Shown here piece by piece: positions 5,828-7,573 of a stretch of DNA of 7,573 bases. The number at the start of each line of letters is the position of its first letter. Positions within the stretch are counted from its first letter, which is position 1. The position numbers were made by a program, and so were the translations under genes. The notes beneath the pieces were generated by a model, which was given only the letters and a program-made list of their open reading frames with translations, did not search any database and was not told where the DNA came from. This stretch comes from Bacillota bacterium (lineage in GTDB: Bacteria > Bacillota > Clostridia > Oscillospirales > Oscillospiraceae): the NCBI GenBank assembly GCA_029268085.1, contig JAJUHD010000126.1:1-7573 (forward strand), written 5' to 3'.

Positions 5828-6916
5828 TTATCGCTCGGTACATGAGATGCAGGGGTCGATGCTTCCTACGATTACGGGTATATCCGCAATTTTGCTGCCG
5901 GGCATCATAACGCTGAGCGCTCCCCAGTTCGGGTACGTCGGGACTCTCCATTTAATGCGTTCAGGGATATCCGTGCCATTGGTGCGCGCGTAATATATAA
6001 GCTCTCCTCTGGGCGCTTCCGATTTTGCTACAGCTTCACCGGCAGGTATTTCAGGCATAAATCCTAAGTCTTTAGGTCCTTCCGGCATTGCGTTAAGGAG
6101 CTTTTCAATAACGCCGATTGATTCGGCGGTTTCTTCGATTCTGACCATCTGTCTGTCAAAAACATCGCCGTTTTTCTTTGTTACCGGATTCACCTTGACT
6201 TTGTCATAGGCCATATAGGGGTTGTCCACTCTAACGTCGTATGAGACACCCGAGGCTCTCGCCACAGGGCCGACCACGCCGTACTCGACGGCCTTATCAT
6301 GGGGAAGAACGCCGACGCCCTCAGTGCGGCGGCGGATCGATGCGTTCGACTTTATGATTCCGGCTATTTCTTCAAGAGGTTTTTTTAAACCGTCCAGAGT
6401 TTTCAGTATATACTTTTTCTGCTCTTCGGAAATATCGTATCTGACTCCGCCGATGGTATTGACGGACAGGTTCATTCGATTGCCGAACACCGACTCCTTA
6501 AGATCCTGCATTGTCTCTCGAAGCTCCATGGCGTGCATAAACAGGGAGTCGAAGCCGATAATGTGCGGAATAAGCCCGATATTGAACAAATGCGATGCAA
6601 TACGCTTAATTTCATCAGCGACAGCCCTCAGATATTCCGCGCGTTCCGGTATCTGTATCCCTGCTATCTTCTCAACCGCCATACAGTAGGTAAACGGATG
6701 GTTGTTGGAGCACAGGGAGCAGACTCTTTCGGTAAGAGTAAGGTTTTGATAGAAATTTCTTTGCATGGCAAGAAATTCAATGCCGCGATGTGCATGTCCG
6801 GCGTTTATTTCGACGCCGACTACGGTTTCTCCCTCTACCGAGAGCTTGAAATATATGGGCTCTTCCAGCACAACGTGTACCGGACCGATAGGAATCTGAT
6901 AACTACTCACCGGCAC
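5828..6916 (-). CDS. echE: Ech-type (group 4) energy-converting [NiFe]-hydrogenase large subunit
   Basis: This is the catalytic subunit of a membrane-bound proton-reducing hydrogenase related to the complex I 49 kDa subunit NuoD. It would reduce protons with ferredoxin electrons, coupled to ion pumping, on the cytoplasmic face. All four nickel-ligating cysteines are present: Cys66 and Cys69 in ERVCSLCSNNHPF, and Cys356 and Cys359 in DPCISCTER. This separates it from NuoD, which lacks them. Other family blocks are GHAHRGIEFL (40-49), EAPRGEL (300-306) and the RTNG segment. Its 362-residue length matches EchE. The protein ends exactly at the CTER arginine, so no C-terminal peptide is left to cleave. 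The GTG start at 6914-6916 has AAGGA 5 bases upstream; a second GTG two codons on (6908-6910), 11 bases from the same site, is possible. The gene overlaps the upstream subunit gene by 14 bases. The symbol follows the Ech naming; the exact subgroup was not tested. Confidence 0.93.
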   Translation of the reverse strand: MPVSSYQIPIGPVHVVLEEPIYFKLSVEGETVVGVEINAGHAHRGIEFLAMQRNFYQNLTLTERVCSLCSNNHPFTYCMAVEKIAGIQIPERAEYLRAVADEIKRIASHLFNIGLIPHIIGFDSLFMHAMELRETMQDLKESVFGNRMNLSVNTIGGVRYDISEEQKKYILKTLDGLKKPLEEIAGIIKSNASIRRRTEGVGVLPHDKAVEYGVVGPVARASGVSYDVRVDNPYMAYDKVKVNPVTKKNGDVFDRQMVRIEETAESIGVIEKLLNAMPEGPKDLGFMPEIPAGEAVAKSEAPRGELIYYARTNGTDIPERIKWRVPTYPNWGALSVMMPGSKIADIPVIVGSIDPCISCTER

Positions 6917-7493
6917 CCGCTTCCTTTCTGTTGGACTTCATGATCTTCTCCCATAAAATGCTCGTGCTTGCGCCCTTCAAAGCCTCTGACAGCGGTATCA
7001 TCGCATGGTCTGTCATGCTGATGCTTTCATCCAGAAAAAGTTTCTTAGTATTGGGATGCCCCTGCAATTCAATGTTGTAGAGCTCACGCATTTCCCTCTC
7101 GTGCCAGTCGGCGCTTATCAGTACCGGTGTAATGGCTTTTACCGTCCTCTTATCGTCAGGCAGTGTAACGCTCACAGTTAGATTTATACCTTCAAAAAAG
7201 AAATGATAATTAATTACCACATTGACCGGTTTTTCAATTAAGGGAGTGTTTTTCGGAGCATTATCGGGCGCTTTGCCTGGGATGGCGTTTGGCGTATTAA
7301 GCGGCGATATAGTCATCACTCTGCCTTTAAAATCCGCAATCAATTCCGCAACTGTATATATATCATCCGGTTCCTCAAGCCTGCACCAACCGAATACGAC
7401 ACCTTTTTTGTCAACGTCCCATTTCAGGTCGAATTTTCCTCCGGTTTTTTGTGTCAGCTTCTCAACGAAGCTGCTTATAACGTCTTCTTTCAT
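6903..7493 (-). CDS. echD: NuoC/EchD-like 30 kDa subunit of the hydrogenase
   Basis: A hydrogenase/complex I 30 kDa-type subunit that sits next to the small and large subunits of the peripheral arm. With the ATG at 7493 it has 196 residues. The family signature is clear at residues 130-147: WHEREMRELYNIELQGHP, the NuoC motif with W-x-E-R-E and GHP. I chose this start because GGGAGG (7504-7509) lies 10 bases upstream and the ATG overlaps the stop of the preceding frame as ATGA. The frame stays open upstream (GTG at 7553 and on to the window edge), so a longer form or a fusion cannot be formally excluded. A peculiar insert sits at residues 65-84: five tetrapeptides each ending in Pro, between two beta-strand-like stretches. 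The C-terminal tail is charged and poorly conserved. The gene ends inside the start region of the large-subunit gene. Confidence 0.88.
   Translation of the reverse strand: MKEDVISSFVEKLTQKTGGKFDLKWDVDKKGVVFGWCRLEEPDDIYTVAELIADFKGRVMTISPLNTPNAIPGKAPDNAPKNTPLIEKPVNVVINYHFFFEGINLTVSVTLPDDKRTVKAITPVLISADWHEREMRELYNIELQGHPNTKKLFLDESISMTDHAMIPLSEALKGASTSILWEKIMKSNRKEAGAGE
7242..7301 (-). repeat. Five degenerate 12-base units encoding xxxP tetrapeptides in echD
   Basis: The coding strand reads as five consecutive 12-base units encoding LNTP, NAIP, GKAP, DNAP and KNTP, directly preceded by Ser-Pro, so a proline recurs every fourth residue six times. Codon third positions and several first and second positions differ between units, so if they arose by duplication it was long ago. 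The insert lies between the strands GRVMTIS and VNVVINYHFF, probably as a surface loop. I know of no such repeat in NuoC or EchD. Confidence 0.7.
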
Positions 7494-7573
7494 CGTACAA
7501 CGTCCTCCCACACAGACTTTCTGCGGCATTTTTGGCACAGCTTGGAAAGGCACTTGACATCGCCTTCCTCTCC
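7490..7573 (-). CDS. C-terminal 27 codons of an unidentified upstream operon gene
   Basis: This frame runs from the window edge to a TGA at 7490-7492 that overlaps the echD ATG as ATGA, the usual sign of translationally coupled neighbours. The visible tail is basic and cysteine-rich (CLSKLCQKCRRK, then SVWEDVVR). In the standard ech gene order the preceding gene would be the small, NuoB-like subunit EchC, but a tail with three close cysteines is not what I expect of that protein. An iron-sulfur or zinc-binding subunit, or an extended small subunit, would also fit. Only 27 residues are visible, so the function is not assigned. The choice of frame rests on the ATGA overlap and the echD ribosome binding site. 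Confidence 0.6.
   Translation of the reverse strand, partial: GEEGDVKCLSKLCQKCRRKSVWEDVVR

Noticed and set aside
6222..6689. 155-codon plus-strand frame antisense to the hydrogenase large subunit.
   Set aside because: Shadow of a highly conserved gene; no start signal or family match seen.
5828..6916. Complex I NuoD rather than a hydrogenase subunit.
   Set aside because: All four nickel-binding cysteines (66, 69, 356, 359) are present and hyp maturation genes follow directly.
7491..7553. Longer form of the EchD-like protein starting at GTG 7551-7553 (20 extra residues).
   Set aside because: The extra residues are not family-like, and the ATG at 7493 has a strong GGGAGG site and an ATGA overlap with the upstream frame. 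The frame is open to the window edge, so this is not absolute.

Overview
The window looks like a chromosomal segment of an anaerobic Gram-positive bacterium, most likely a clostridial (Firmicutes/Bacillota) lineage. The reasons are strong AAGGAGG-type ribosome binding sites, GTG starts, a SpoVB/YkvU-like flippase, a membrane-anchored VanY-type carboxypeptidase, and an Ech-type energy-converting [NiFe]-hydrogenase operon. This placement is inferred from gene content and was not tested by a search.

Left part, plus strand (1-3186): the window opens inside recG, the branched-DNA helicase, whose first ~100 codons lie outside. After 92 bases comes a polysaccharide/lipid-II-type flippase of the SpoVB/YkvU family. 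The gap holds a large perfect-stem hairpin whose 3' arm contains the flippase's putative Shine-Dalgarno sequence.

Middle, minus strand (3208-4122): a single-gene unit encodes a membrane-anchored M15B D-Ala-D-Ala carboxypeptidase with a Pro/Ser/Thr-rich wall-spanning linker. It has a good sigma-A-type promoter (TTGCCA, 17 bases, TAAAAT) and a perfect 12-bp palindrome at the predicted transcription start. It converges on the flippase across a hairpin that carries the flippase stop codon. A separate, well-formed terminator at 4149-4186 closes the next minus-strand operon.

Right part, minus strand (4204-7573, reading right to left): this is the 3' half of a hydrogenase operon. The order is the tail of an unidentified Cys-rich protein; a NuoC/EchD-like 30 kDa subunit with an unusual proline-every-fourth-residue insert; the Ech-type NiFe large subunit with all four nickel cysteines and no C-terminal processing peptide; hypA (nickel delivery); and one long gene in which HypC is fused to HypD (Fe(CN)2CO assembly). 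The genes are overlapping or tightly spaced, so enzyme and maturation factors are probably co-translated. HypA would deliver Ni and the HypC-HypD fusion would build and deliver the Fe(CN)2CO unit to the large subunit. The small subunit, membrane subunits, ferredoxin subunit, hypB, hypE and hypF are not in the window.

The most unusual items are the HypC-HypD fusion with a noncanonical HypC N-terminus, the tetrapeptide-repeat insert in the EchD-like subunit, and the hairpin overlapping the flippase ribosome binding site. I see no CRISPR array, insertion sequence, tRNA or rRNA. No stretch over 300 bases lacks a gene.
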